This document shows, piece by piece, positions 6,134 through 12,254 of a stretch of DNA of 12,254 bases (position 1 is its first letter; the number at the start of each line of letters is the position of its first letter). The position numbers and the translations under genes were made by a program. Where the stretch lies: assembly GCA_964452115.1 (NCBI GenBank), contig CAYVKY010000067.1, forward strand, positions 1 to 12,254, read 5' to 3'. The DNA is from CAYVKY01 sp964452115. Lineage in GTDB: Bacteria; Bacteroidota; Ignavibacteria; Tepidaquicellales; Tepidaquicellaceae. Under the pieces are notes generated by a model. It searched no databases. It saw only the letters and a program-made list of their open reading frames with translations, and was not told where the DNA came from.

Positions 6134-6252
6134 ACAATGTACAATGTGCAATGTACAATGTGCAATGTACAATGTGCAATGTGCAATGTGCAATGTGCAA
6201 TGAGCAATGTAAAATGTGCAATGTGCAATGAGCAATGTAAAATGTAAAATGT
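6134..6252 (+). repeat. 17-unit heptanucleotide tandem array (GCAATGT type)
   Basis: Seventeen unbroken 7-bp units run from the base after the M13 stop codon. In order from 6134 they are ACAATGT twice, then alternating GCAATGT and ACAATGT to 6182, then GCAATGT twice, GCAATGA, GCAATGT, AAAATGT, GCAATGT, GCAATGA, GCAATGT and AAAATGT twice. Only positions 1, 2 and 7 of the unit vary (consensus RMAATGW). Because 7 is not a multiple of 3, all three - strand frames read the same 7-residue pattern (HIAHCTL), which creates long false ORFs there. The CTTCCCAAG hairpin follows after six bases. Confidence 0.9.
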
Positions 6253-6258
6253 TACTCT

Positions 6259-6284
6259 CCTTCCCAAGCTCCGGCTTGGGAAGG
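6259..6284 (+). repeat. CCTTCCCAAG hairpin (copy 2)
   Basis: An 11-bp perfect stem, CCTTCCCAAGC (6259-6269) with GCTTGGGAAGG (6274-6284), closes loop TCCG. It matches 202-227 except for A to G at one position of the right arm. Unlike copy 1 it has no long T run after it, so it is better seen as a dispersed repeat than as the terminator. Confidence 0.65.
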
Positions 6285-6311
6285 TTATTAAAAAACCATG
6301 AAATAGAATAT

Positions 6312-6346
6312 AATCCCGAAATGAATTTATACATTCGGGATTTTCT
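6312..6346 (+). terminator. Probable terminator downstream of the M13 gene
   Basis: AATCCCGAA (6312-6320) pairs with TTCGGGATT (6334-6342) around a 13-base A/T-rich loop, followed by TTTTCTTTT. It lies between the M13 gene and the TTG-initiated YCF48 gene and would separate their transcripts. Confidence 0.65.
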
Positions 6347-6376
6347 TTTATATTTAAATTAAACTAAAATTATTCA

Positions 6377-7681
6377 TTGAGAAAAATATACACCATACTG
6401 ATAATACTAATAATGACCGGTTTTGCGAACTCTCAATCGCATTGGCAGTCTCAGCCGAAGATATCGAATTCGGATTTATACAGATGTATTTTCACGGATT
6501 CGCTTCACGGATGGGTGATTGCGGATTCCGGTCAGATTATTGCAACAACAAACGGCGGAAACAGCTGGACAGTTCAGAAAAAACAAACCGAAATTACTAT
6601 GGTGGATTTATTTTTTCTCAATTCACAAACCGGATGGGTTGTCGGCTGGCTGTCAAATTTCATTGAATTCGGAACATACATTTTTTCCACAACAAACGGC
6701 GGAACGAACTGGATTCCATACCTCTTTCCGGATACAACCGTGCTCGTGAATGCAATTTATTTTCACAATCAGAACTCGGGATTTATCGGATGTGCATCCG
6801 CGCCGGATAGTAAAATTTACAGAACATCAAACGGCGGTATAAACTGGCAGCAGTGTAATGTTGATTCGGGAGTTGTAGCAAAATTTCCGATACGGTATAT
6901 GAAATTCCTGAATCAGACAACGGGTTTCGCATCCGGCGGTTACATTGATATAAACGGCGTGCTTTGGAAAACAACTGACGGCGGCTATAACTGGAGTGCG
7001 TTCTCAGTCGGACCTGAGCCGATGAATTACATCAGCATTTGGGATTCGAACCATATTATTATCGCAGGCGGTGATTTCGAATACGGCGTCACCGTTGTCA
7101 GTTCTTCAAATTCAGGCGGGGACTGGTATTATGATGCAACGAATATTTTCGGAATCGGAATGTCCGCTTCTCACAGAACCGTTAACGAATACTGGATTCC
7201 GACCGGATTTTCACAGAACCTGATTTACACGGATAATAACGGTCTGAAATATTATGCAATTGCCACACCCGACAGCACCACTGTCAATTGTCTGGTGTTT
7301 ACGGATTCCACACACGGATATGCGGTCGGAGCCGGCGGAAAGTTTTTAAAATATATTCCGCTGCACACTTCAATCGGGAACGAGGGAACAATTTTAGCAG
7401 ACGGTTTTCAGCTGCATCCGAATTATCCGAATCCGTTCAACTCGGCTACGATAATAAATTACACATTGCAGATTCCGTCTTATATCACAATAACCCTGTA
7501 TGATATATCCGGCAGAAAAATTCAGGATATTTTCAGCGGCGTGAAAAATTCCGGCAGGCATTCATTAAGATACCAAATGAATGATTTTGCATCCGGAATA
7601 TATTTCTACACCGTAACTTCAAAAACGCTGACAGGCGGGGAAGTGAATTCAAAAACGGGTAAACTTGTTCTGGTAAAATAA
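6377..7681 (+). CDS. T9SS-secreted YCF48/BNR beta-propeller protein
   Basis: This 434-residue protein has a Sec signal peptide (RKIYTILIILIMTGFANS, cut near residue 19). Propeller blades follow with the YCF48 turn signature: TTNGGNSWTV, TTNGGTNWIP, TSNGGINWQQ, TTDGGYNWSA and a degenerate NSGGDWYYD. The C-terminal 90 residues are a type A T9SS sorting domain with NYPNPFN (349-355), an LYDISGRK strand, FASGIYFY and a final KLVLVK. It should therefore be exported across the outer membrane and either anchored or released. The start is TTG at 6377; the first in-frame ATG (6413) would remove most of the signal peptide, so TTG is preferred. The other YCF48 protein, at 2534-3943, differs in being a lipoprotein without a sorting domain. 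The ligand is unknown. nuoJ begins 43 bases after the stop. Confidence 0.85.
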   Translation: MRKIYTILIILIMTGFANSQSHWQSQPKISNSDLYRCIFTDSLHGWVIADSGQIIATTNGGNSWTVQKKQTEITMVDLFFLNSQTGWVVGWLSNFIEFGTYIFSTTNGGTNWIPYLFPDTTVLVNAIYFHNQNSGFIGCASAPDSKIYRTSNGGINWQQCNVDSGVVAKFPIRYMKFLNQTTGFASGGYIDINGVLWKTTDGGYNWSAFSVGPEPMNYISIWDSNHIIIAGGDFEYGVTVVSSSNSGGDWYYDATNIFGIGMSASHRTVNEYWIPTGFSQNLIYTDNNGLKYYAIATPDSTTVNCLVFTDSTHGYAVGAGGKFLKYIPLHTSIGNEGTILADGFQLHPNYPNPFNSATIINYTLQIPSYITITLYDISGRKIQDIFSGVKNSGRHSLRYQMNDFASGIYFYTVTSKTLTGGEVNSKTGKLVLVK

Positions 7682-7724
7682 AATTGGAATTTTTAATTAG
7701 GATTATAAAAAGTATATTGCATAA

Positions 7725-8240
7725 ATGGAAAAGGCAGAATTAATATTGTTTTTTATTTTCGGAGCGGTTGCAATAGCCGCTGCGGTTCTGACAATTACGC
7801 GCAGAAATCCCGTCCACAGCGTCATTTGGCTTGTGCTGAATTTTCTGGCACTCGCGGGAATTTACCTGCTTATGAAGGCGCAGTTTATTGCAGTTGTGCA
7901 GGTGATTGTTTATATGGGAGCAATTATGGTGCTGTTTTTATTTGTGGTGATGCTGCTGAATCTGAAGGAAGAAAGAAAGCTTTCCGAAAATATCACGTAC
8001 ACAAAAATCACGGCAGTACTTTTTACAATTCTTTTCGGCTGTCTGATGATTTACCTTTTCCTGAATTCATCATTCTCAAGGCTTACGAGTTTCGGGCAGC
8101 CCGCATCCGAAATCGGAAAAGCCGATGTAATCGGAAAGGAATTATTCCTGAATTATGCATACCCCATTGAGGTTGCGGGAATTCTGCTCCTTGTAGGAGT
8201 AATCGGCTCCGCAGTCCTCGCCAAAAAGAAATTCGAATAG
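7725..8240 (+). CDS. nuoJ: NADH-quinone oxidoreductase subunit J
   Basis: The product is 171 residues with five predicted transmembrane helices (about 5-25, 32-50, 54-79, 94-113 and 148-166). The third helix, FIAVVQVIVYMGAIMVLFLF, is the family signature: it contains the pi-bulge Tyr/Gly region (Y63, G65) that couples the quinone site to proton channels in complex I. Length and topology match NuoJ/ND6. In most relatives nuoJ lies inside a nuo cluster, usually between nuoI and nuoK. Here neither neighbour is a complex I gene: a T9SS protein lies upstream and a terminator then ribF lies downstream. It could be a relocated sole copy or an extra one. The start has an A/T-rich leader with no Shine-Dalgarno sequence and no convincing promoter, so read-through from the upstream gene is possible. 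Confidence 0.92.
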   Translation: MEKAELILFFIFGAVAIAAAVLTITRRNPVHSVIWLVLNFLALAGIYLLMKAQFIAVVQVIVYMGAIMVLFLFVVMLLNLKEERKLSENITYTKITAVLFTILFGCLMIYLFLNSSFSRLTSFGQPASEIGKADVIGKELFLNYAYPIEVAGILLLVGVIGSAVLAKKKFE

Positions 8241-8248
8241 CACTTTAT

Positions 8249-8283
8249 ATCAATTAAAAATTAAAAATTAAGAATTAAGAATA
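8249..8283 (+). repeat. 7-bp tandem array, AAGAATT type, 5 units
   Basis: The units are ATCAATT (8249-8255, diverged), AAAAATT twice (8256-8269), AAGAATT (8270-8276) and AAGAATA (8277-8283). The array begins eight bases after the nuoJ stop and ends one base before the terminator hairpin. It matches the array at 65-92, including the final AAGAATA unit. Confidence 0.75.
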
Positions 8284-8284
8284 T

Positions 8285-8310
8285 AAGGCGGAAAAAATAT
8301 CCGCCTTTTT
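8285..8310 (+). terminator. Rho-independent terminator of nuoJ
   Basis: AAGGCGGA (8285-8292) pairs with TCCGCCTT (8300-8307) around a seven-base A/T loop, followed by a T run to 8310. The GGCGGA/TCCGCC core is shared with the terminator at 95-123, which is also preceded by a heptamer array. Confidence 0.8.
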
Positions 8311-8330
8311 AATTGCAATTTATTTGCGGT

Positions 8331-8358
8331 GTAGAGACAAAGCATGCTTTGTCTCTAC
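8331..8358. repeat. 28-bp perfect palindrome (copy 2)
   Basis: Identical over 28 bases to 257-284: half-site GTAGAGACAAAGCA (8331-8344) and its reverse complement (8345-8358). Both copies lie downstream of a terminator hairpin in a gap with heptamer arrays. Confidence 0.75.
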
Positions 8359-8545
8359 GGGAAATAATTTATATTGGACATATGTGCAATTGTCATGCGG
8401 TATCTAATTGAATTGTTAATGTTAGGTGTATTTGTTATATTAAAAGTTAAATTTTATAGACACATTATAATCTCTTTATTTTAAAGTGTTAACAGCGGCG
8501 GATGCTCCGGAAACAAGGGGCTGCCTTTTTAAAAAAAATTAATAA

Positions 8546-9487
8546 ATGGTTGTTTCAAGAGATTTAGACAAAAAGCATTTCGATAAAAATACTATCGTTA
8601 CCGTCGGAACTTTTGACGGTGTACACCTCGGACACAGGAAAATAATCGAGTCACTGAGCAATATCGCGAGTGAAAATAAACTGCGTAAAGCAGTTGTTAC
8701 CTTTGAACCTCATCCGAGAATTGTGTTAAGCGATAATAACGCGGGTATTAAAATTCTCACAACATTAAGCGAAAAAATAAATCTCCTTGAAGAACTCGGA
8801 ATTGATATTATATATGTGATAAATTTCACTAAAGAGTTTGCTTCAACAAGTGCAATTGATTTTTACAAAAATATTCTGATTGATACTATCGGACTTAGCC
8901 ATCTGGTGCTGGGTTACGACCATATGTTCGGCAAGAACCGCGAGGGCAGCATAGAAACCATAAAGCCGCTTTCGCAGAAATATCATTTCACCTATCACAG
9001 GGTTGATGAATTCAGAATCCACAATGAAATAGTTTCAAGTTCCGCAATCAGGAAACTGCTGACCGTGAACGATATTATTAAGGCAAATGAATTTCTCGGC
9101 TCGCCGTATCTGCTTGAGGGCGAAGTGATAATCGGCGATAAGCGCGGCAGGCAGATTGGATTTCCGACTGCAAATATAAAGCCGCTCGAGCCGCATAAAC
9201 TTATTCCGGCGCGCGGTGTTTACTATGTAAAAGTTGCAGCACCTGACGGAAATGAATACGACGGAATGATGAACGTAGGATACAGGCCGACGGTAAGATT
9301 TGAAAGCGAAATGTTTCTGGAAGTTAATATTTTCGGATTTGACAAAAATATATACGGTGACACTATCAGGATTAAATTTATAGAGTATTTGAGGGATGAA
9401 ATAAAATTTTCATCGCTTGATGCACTTGTATCACAATTAAAAAAAGACAAAGAAAAATCATTAAAATTATCAAAAACTTTTAAATAA
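8546..9487 (+). CDS. ribF: Bifunctional riboflavin kinase / FAD synthetase
   Basis: The enzyme phosphorylates riboflavin to FMN and adenylates FMN to FAD in the cytoplasm. The N-terminal nucleotidyltransferase domain has GTFDGVHLGH with the HxGH site at 27-30 and the SSSAIRK motif (164-170). The C-terminal riboflavin kinase domain has GDKRGRQIGFPTANI (197-211, including the PTAN substrate and Mg site), PARGVYYVKV, MNVGYRPTV, and EVNIFGFDKNIYG with its expected acidic residue. The protein ends in the usual FSSLDALVSQLKKDKEKS region. At 313 residues it is a normal full-length RibF. The ATG at 8546 gives the expected short N-terminus before the first strand. It is the first gene of a tight run with rpsO (13-base gap), pnp and a STAS gene. 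I found no FMN riboswitch upstream. Confidence 0.95.
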   Translation: MVVSRDLDKKHFDKNTIVTVGTFDGVHLGHRKIIESLSNIASENKLRKAVVTFEPHPRIVLSDNNAGIKILTTLSEKINLLEELGIDIIYVINFTKEFASTSAIDFYKNILIDTIGLSHLVLGYDHMFGKNREGSIETIKPLSQKYHFTYHRVDEFRIHNEIVSSSAIRKLLTVNDIIKANEFLGSPYLLEGEVIIGDKRGRQIGFPTANIKPLEPHKLIPARGVYYVKVAAPDGNEYDGMMNVGYRPTVRFESEMFLEVNIFGFDKNIYGDTIRIKFIEYLRDEIKFSSLDALVSQLKKDKEKSLKLSKTFK

Positions 9488-9500
9488 ATTAATCAAAAAA

Positions 9501-9773
9501 ATGGCATTAACAAAAGAAGACAAACAAGGTCTTGTAGCCAAGTTCGGCTCAGGTCCTAAAGACTCAGGAAAAGCAGAAGTGCAGATTGCAATTCTGACAA
9601 AAAGAATAAATGAACTCTCAGCAGGTCATTTTTCAAAACACAAAAAAGACAATCACTCAAGAACAGGTCTGTTGAAAATGGTGGGTAAAAGGCGCAAACT
9701 TTTAAGATATCTTGAAAATAAAGACATTACCAGATACAGACAGATTGTAAAAGAACTGGAATTAAGAAAATAA
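9501..9773 (+). CDS. rpsO: 30S ribosomal protein S15
   Basis: The product is 90 residues, as usual for S15. It contains the diagnostic GHFSKHKKDNHSRTGLLKMVGKRRKLLRYL core, which contacts 16S rRNA helices and the h22 three-way junction, and the N-terminal GSGPKDSGKAEVQIAILTKRI helix. It binds early in assembly of the 30S platform. The genes on either side are ribF (13 bases upstream) and pnp (13 bases downstream), the widespread bacterial order. The leader before ATG 9501 is A-rich (AATCAAAAAA) without a Shine-Dalgarno sequence, in keeping with Bacteroidota-type initiation. In Escherichia coli S15 represses its own translation through its leader; the 13-base gap here leaves room for a regulatory fold only if it extends into ribF or the coding region. 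Confidence 0.97.
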   Translation: MALTKEDKQGLVAKFGSGPKDSGKAEVQIAILTKRINELSAGHFSKHKKDNHSRTGLLKMVGKRRKLLRYLENKDITRYRQIVKELELRK

Positions 9774-9786
9774 TAAATAACGACAA

Positions 9787-11991
9787 ATGATAGTAAAAAA
9801 AAGTATTGAGCTCGGTGGAAAAACACTTACACTCGAAGCAGGAAAGGTTGCAAAGCAGGCAAACGGCGCAGTATGGGCAACTTACGGAGATATAGTAACG
9901 CTTAATGTTGCAGTGGCAAAAGATGAACCAAATGAAGGACAGGATTTCTTTCCGCTTTCAGTAGATTACAGGGAAAAATCAGCATCAATCGGTAAGATTC
10001 CCGGAGGATTTTTCAAAAGGGAAGGAAGACCGTCAACAAAGGAAATACTCGCGGCAAGAATTATAGACAGACCGATAAGGCCAATGTTTACCGAAGGATT
10101 TTTCAATGAAACATCCATCAACTGCAATGTGTATTCATCGGACGGCGAAACAGAGCCGGACGTAATCTGCGCAATCGGAGCGTCAGCGGCGCTGTTGATT
10201 TCCGATATTCCTTTTGAAGAGCCTATAGCCGAAGTGAGAGTAACAAGGTTAGACGGAGAATTCTTAATCAATCCGACTTACGCACAGCTTGAAAAAGGCG
10301 ACTTTGATATAGTAGTTGCAGGCACAACCACCAGTGTAGTGATGGTTGAAGGCGAATCAAAGGAAGTGTCAGAAGATGAAATGCTTAACGCGATAAAATT
10401 TGCACATGAACAGATTGCAAGAATCTGCGAGTTCCAGAAGGAATTCCGCGCAGAGGCAGGAATGGAGAAAAAGCAGGTGGTAGCGGCAGAAGATGAAACC
10501 GAAATGATTGCCGAAATCACTGCAATGGCGCAGGATGAAGTAACTTCAATGGACAGAACACTTCTTACAAAGCACGAAAGAAACGAGAGGAACAAAGCAT
10601 TAAGAGACAGCATCATCAAGGCACTTGAAGAAAAATATCCCGAAAAAGAGCAAAGGATAAACGCAGTAATTGATGATATTGAATACAAAGATATGCGCAA
10701 AATGATTCTTGAAGAAAAGCGCAGACTTGACGGACGCGGACTGACTGACATCAGACCTATCACCTGTGAAGTAGCGGTGCTTCCGAGAACGCACGGTTCG
10801 GCACTTTTCACAAGAGGTGAAACACAGTCCCTTACCACGCTAACGCTCGGAACAAAAAGCGATGAACAGATAATCGAAAGTCTGATAACCGAAGAAACCA
10901 ATAAGAGATTTATGCTGCATTACAACTTCCCGTCATTCAGCACGGGCGAAGTGAGCGGCAGACCGGGTCCATCCAGGCGCGAAATCGGTCACGGAAATCT
11001 TGCTGAGAGAGCACTGAAAAATATGCTTCCTCCGGAAGAAGAATTTCCGTACACAATCCGCGTTGTATCGGACATTCTTGAATCCAACGGTTCATCATCA
11101 ATGGCAACCGTATGTGCGGGTTCGCTTGCATTAATGGACGGCGGCGTGAAGATGAAAAAACCTATTGCGGGAATTGCAATGGGGCTGATAAAAGAAGGCG
11201 ACGATATTGTGATTCTGTCAGATATATTAGGCACGGAAGACCATTACGGTGATATGGATTTCAAGGTTGCTGGCTCGGAAGACGGCGTAACGGCAATTCA
11301 GATGGATATCAAAATTCAGGGCATCTCATTTGAAATTATGGAGCGCGCACTCAGGCAGGCAAAAGAAGGCAGAATGCATATCTTAGGCATAATGAAGCAG
11401 ACGCTTTCAGAAGGCAGAGACAGCATTTCGCAGTATGCACCGCAGCTGACCACAATATTTGTAGATCCGGAATTAATCGGTGCAATTATCGGACCGGGCG
11501 GCAAAAACATAAAGAGCATAATAGCGGAAAGCAAAGCGGAAATAGACATTGATGATTCAGGTAAGGTTGTAATCGCGGCATTATCCAAGGAAAGTGCCGA
11601 CAAAGCAATAAGCCTGATTGAAGAAATCACTGCAAAGCCTGAAATCGGAAAAGTGTATGAAGGCACGGTGAAATTTATAAAAGACTTCGGAGCAATCGTG
11701 GAATTTATGAAAGGCAAAGAAGGACTTCTCCACATTTCGGAGATTGATGTTAAGAGAACCGAAAAAGTCAGTGATGTATTTAAGATAGGCGACAAGGTTC
11801 AGGTGAAGCTGATAGGAATTGATGATATGGGTAAAAATAAACTCAGCCGAAGGGTACTGCTCCCGGGCGGTGACAAACCCAACCCGTCGTCGGATAGGCC
11901 TCGCCGCAGAGAATCAGGCGGTGACCATCACAAGCGCAGCGGCGGAGGATTTCACAGAGACGGCGGCAGAGGAAGTACTCATAAAGAATAA
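9787..11991 (+). CDS. pnp: Polynucleotide phosphorylase
   Basis: PNPase degrades RNA 3' to 5' by phosphorolysis and can also add tails. Domains appear in the usual order in 734 residues. The first RNase PH core contains GGFFKREGR (73-81) and IDRPIRP (93-99). An all-helical linker follows (about 230-300). The second RNase PH core contains THGSALFTRGETQ (from 335) and the catalytic D485, D491 and K493 in EDHYGDMDFK, equivalent to E. coli D486, D492 and K494. A KH domain (about 553-612) has GPGGK at 569-573, and an S1 domain spans about 619-688. The last 45 residues form a Gly/Arg/His-rich tail (RPRRRESGG, HHKRSGGGFHRDGG), probably disordered and RNA-binding. It starts 13 bases after rpsO and is followed after 18 bases by a STAS gene, so all four are likely co-transcribed. 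Confidence 0.97.
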   Translation: MIVKKSIELGGKTLTLEAGKVAKQANGAVWATYGDIVTLNVAVAKDEPNEGQDFFPLSVDYREKSASIGKIPGGFFKREGRPSTKEILAARIIDRPIRPMFTEGFFNETSINCNVYSSDGETEPDVICAIGASAALLISDIPFEEPIAEVRVTRLDGEFLINPTYAQLEKGDFDIVVAGTTTSVVMVEGESKEVSEDEMLNAIKFAHEQIARICEFQKEFRAEAGMEKKQVVAAEDETEMIAEITAMAQDEVTSMDRTLLTKHERNERNKALRDSIIKALEEKYPEKEQRINAVIDDIEYKDMRKMILEEKRRLDGRGLTDIRPITCEVAVLPRTHGSALFTRGETQSLTTLTLGTKSDEQIIESLITEETNKRFMLHYNFPSFSTGEVSGRPGPSRREIGHGNLAERALKNMLPPEEEFPYTIRVVSDILESNGSSSMATVCAGSLALMDGGVKMKKPIAGIAMGLIKEGDDIVILSDILGTEDHYGDMDFKVAGSEDGVTAIQMDIKIQGISFEIMERALRQAKEGRMHILGIMKQTLSEGRDSISQYAPQLTTIFVDPELIGAIIGPGGKNIKSIIAESKAEIDIDDSGKVVIAALSKESADKAISLIEEITAKPEIGKVYEGTVKFIKDFGAIVEFMKGKEGLLHISEIDVKRTEKVSDVFKIGDKVQVKLIGIDDMGKNKLSRRVLLPGGDKPNPSSDRPRRRESGGDHHKRSGGGFHRDGGRGSTHKE

Positions 11992-12009
11992 AATAAAAAA
12001 TTTATAAGT

Positions 12010-12254
12010 ATGAAATTTGAAGTTGATAAACAATCGGAGAAAACGATTTTTAAAATCAAGGAAAAGGAACTGAATTATAAAATTGTTCCGGAACTGAAAA
12101 CGGAATTGATATTTCTGCAGAAAGAAATCAGCAATCAGTTCGTTCTTGACCTTGCAGACGTAATTGCCTGCGACAGCTCAGGCTTGTCTGCGCTGCTTCT
12201 TTCGGAGAGGATGGAAAGGGACAAGAAGAATAAACTTATTTTGAAAAACGTAAA
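12010..12254 (+). CDS. STAS-domain protein, anti-sigma factor antagonist-like (partial)
   Basis: The ATG at 12010 opens a frame that runs past the window end, giving 81 complete residues. The strand FVLDLADVIACDSSGLSALLLSERME carries the STAS signature: a buried strand, then D55-S56-S57-G58-L59. One serine of the DSSGL loop is the phosphoacceptor in SpoIIAA-type antagonists. The N-terminal half (KIKEKELNYKIVPELKTEL) also follows the family pattern. By homology it would bind an anti-sigma kinase or act in another partner-switching or signalling complex. Here it forms the end of the ribF-rpsO-pnp run, 18 bases after pnp, so its expression is probably tied to these housekeeping genes. The true partner is not in the window and the C-terminus is missing. 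Confidence 0.85.
   Translation, partial: MKFEVDKQSEKTIFKIKEKELNYKIVPELKTELIFLQKEISNQFVLDLADVIACDSSGLSALLLSERMERDKKNKLILKNV

Larger units (their letters stand above)
8241..8545. other. 305-base gene-free region between nuoJ and ribF
   Basis: No gene is supported here. From left to right it holds a heptamer array with terminator hairpin (8249-8310), a 28-bp palindrome (8331-8358), a stretch resembling 413-460 (8363-8410), A/T-rich spacer, and a short GC-rich patch (8493-8525) just before ribF. A weak promoter candidate for the ribF operon is TTG (8408-8410) with TGTATTTG (8427-8434); the spacing of 16 is short and one -7 base is off. Confidence 0.6.

Noticed and set aside
6134..6252. CRISPR array
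   Set aside because: The units are 7 bp with no unique spacers between them, so this is a simple tandem repeat.
5913..6334. Three overlapping - strand open frames with repeated HIAHCTL-like residues
   Set aside because: They are produced by the 7-bp tandem array, which stays open in all three frames because 7 is not a multiple of 3. They also overlap the end of the M13 gene and have no protein-like composition.
8400..8545. FMN riboswitch upstream of ribF
   Set aside because: I could not find the conserved RFN core boxes in the gap. The GC-rich patch does not have the expected multi-stem layout.
8487..8608. Tiny open frames (about 18-21 codons) over the GC-rich patch before ribF
   Set aside because: They are too short, overlap ribF or run into A/T spacer, and have no start signal or recognisable product. 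A structured leader is at least as likely.
10278..10901. 207-codon - strand open frame inside pnp
   Set aside because: It is antisense to the conserved PNPase coding region and rich in Ser/Ile, as expected from reverse reading of this gene; no family match is apparent.

Overview
The window looks like a chromosomal segment from a member of the Bacteroidota/Chlorobiota/Ignavibacteriota group. Supporting signs are: two type IX secretion (T9SS) C-terminal sorting domains, one carrying the NYPNPFN-type motif common in Ignavibacteria-like lineages; several small outer-membrane beta-barrels of the PorT-like kind; A/T-rich leaders without Shine-Dalgarno sequences, even before rpsO and pnp; and one promoter candidate matching the Bacteroidota TTG / TAnnTTTG form. 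The exact taxon cannot be set from this sequence alone.

Layout. 1-66 is the tail of a T9SS-secreted protein. 67-626 is gene-free and holds a cluster of short repeats: 7-bp tandem arrays, GC-rich hairpins, REP-like GTAG hairpins and a 28-bp palindrome. 627-2471 carries three small exported beta-barrel proteins on the + strand, ending at a strong bidirectional terminator (2481-2517) shared with a convergent YCF48/BNR-type lipoprotein gene (2534-3943, - strand). Across a short divergent promoter region lies an M13 (neprilysin/PepO-type) zinc metallopeptidase (4100-6133). Its stop codon is followed directly by 17 copies of a 7-bp repeat, a hairpin and a terminator. Next come a T9SS-secreted YCF48/BNR propeller protein that appears to start at TTG (6377-7681) and a solitary nuoJ (7725-8240). 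A second repeat-bearing gap (8241-8545) precedes a tight housekeeping run: ribF, rpsO, pnp and a STAS-domain gene cut by the window end, with gaps of 13, 13 and 18 bases.

How the genes fit together. The first two thirds is envelope and secretion biology: barrels, a lipoprotein, a secreted propeller and an exported peptidase. The last third is core metabolism and RNA turnover: FMN/FAD synthesis, ribosomal protein S15 and polynucleotide phosphorylase, in a conserved bacterial order. No defence system, prophage, CRISPR array, tRNA or rRNA was seen. The most unusual content is in the gaps. Four heptanucleotide tandem arrays of two sequence types are each followed within 1-9 bases by a GC-rich hairpin, and three of the four begin at or within about 8 bases of a stop codon. 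There are also REP-like elements with the GTAG head typical of RAYT-linked repeats.
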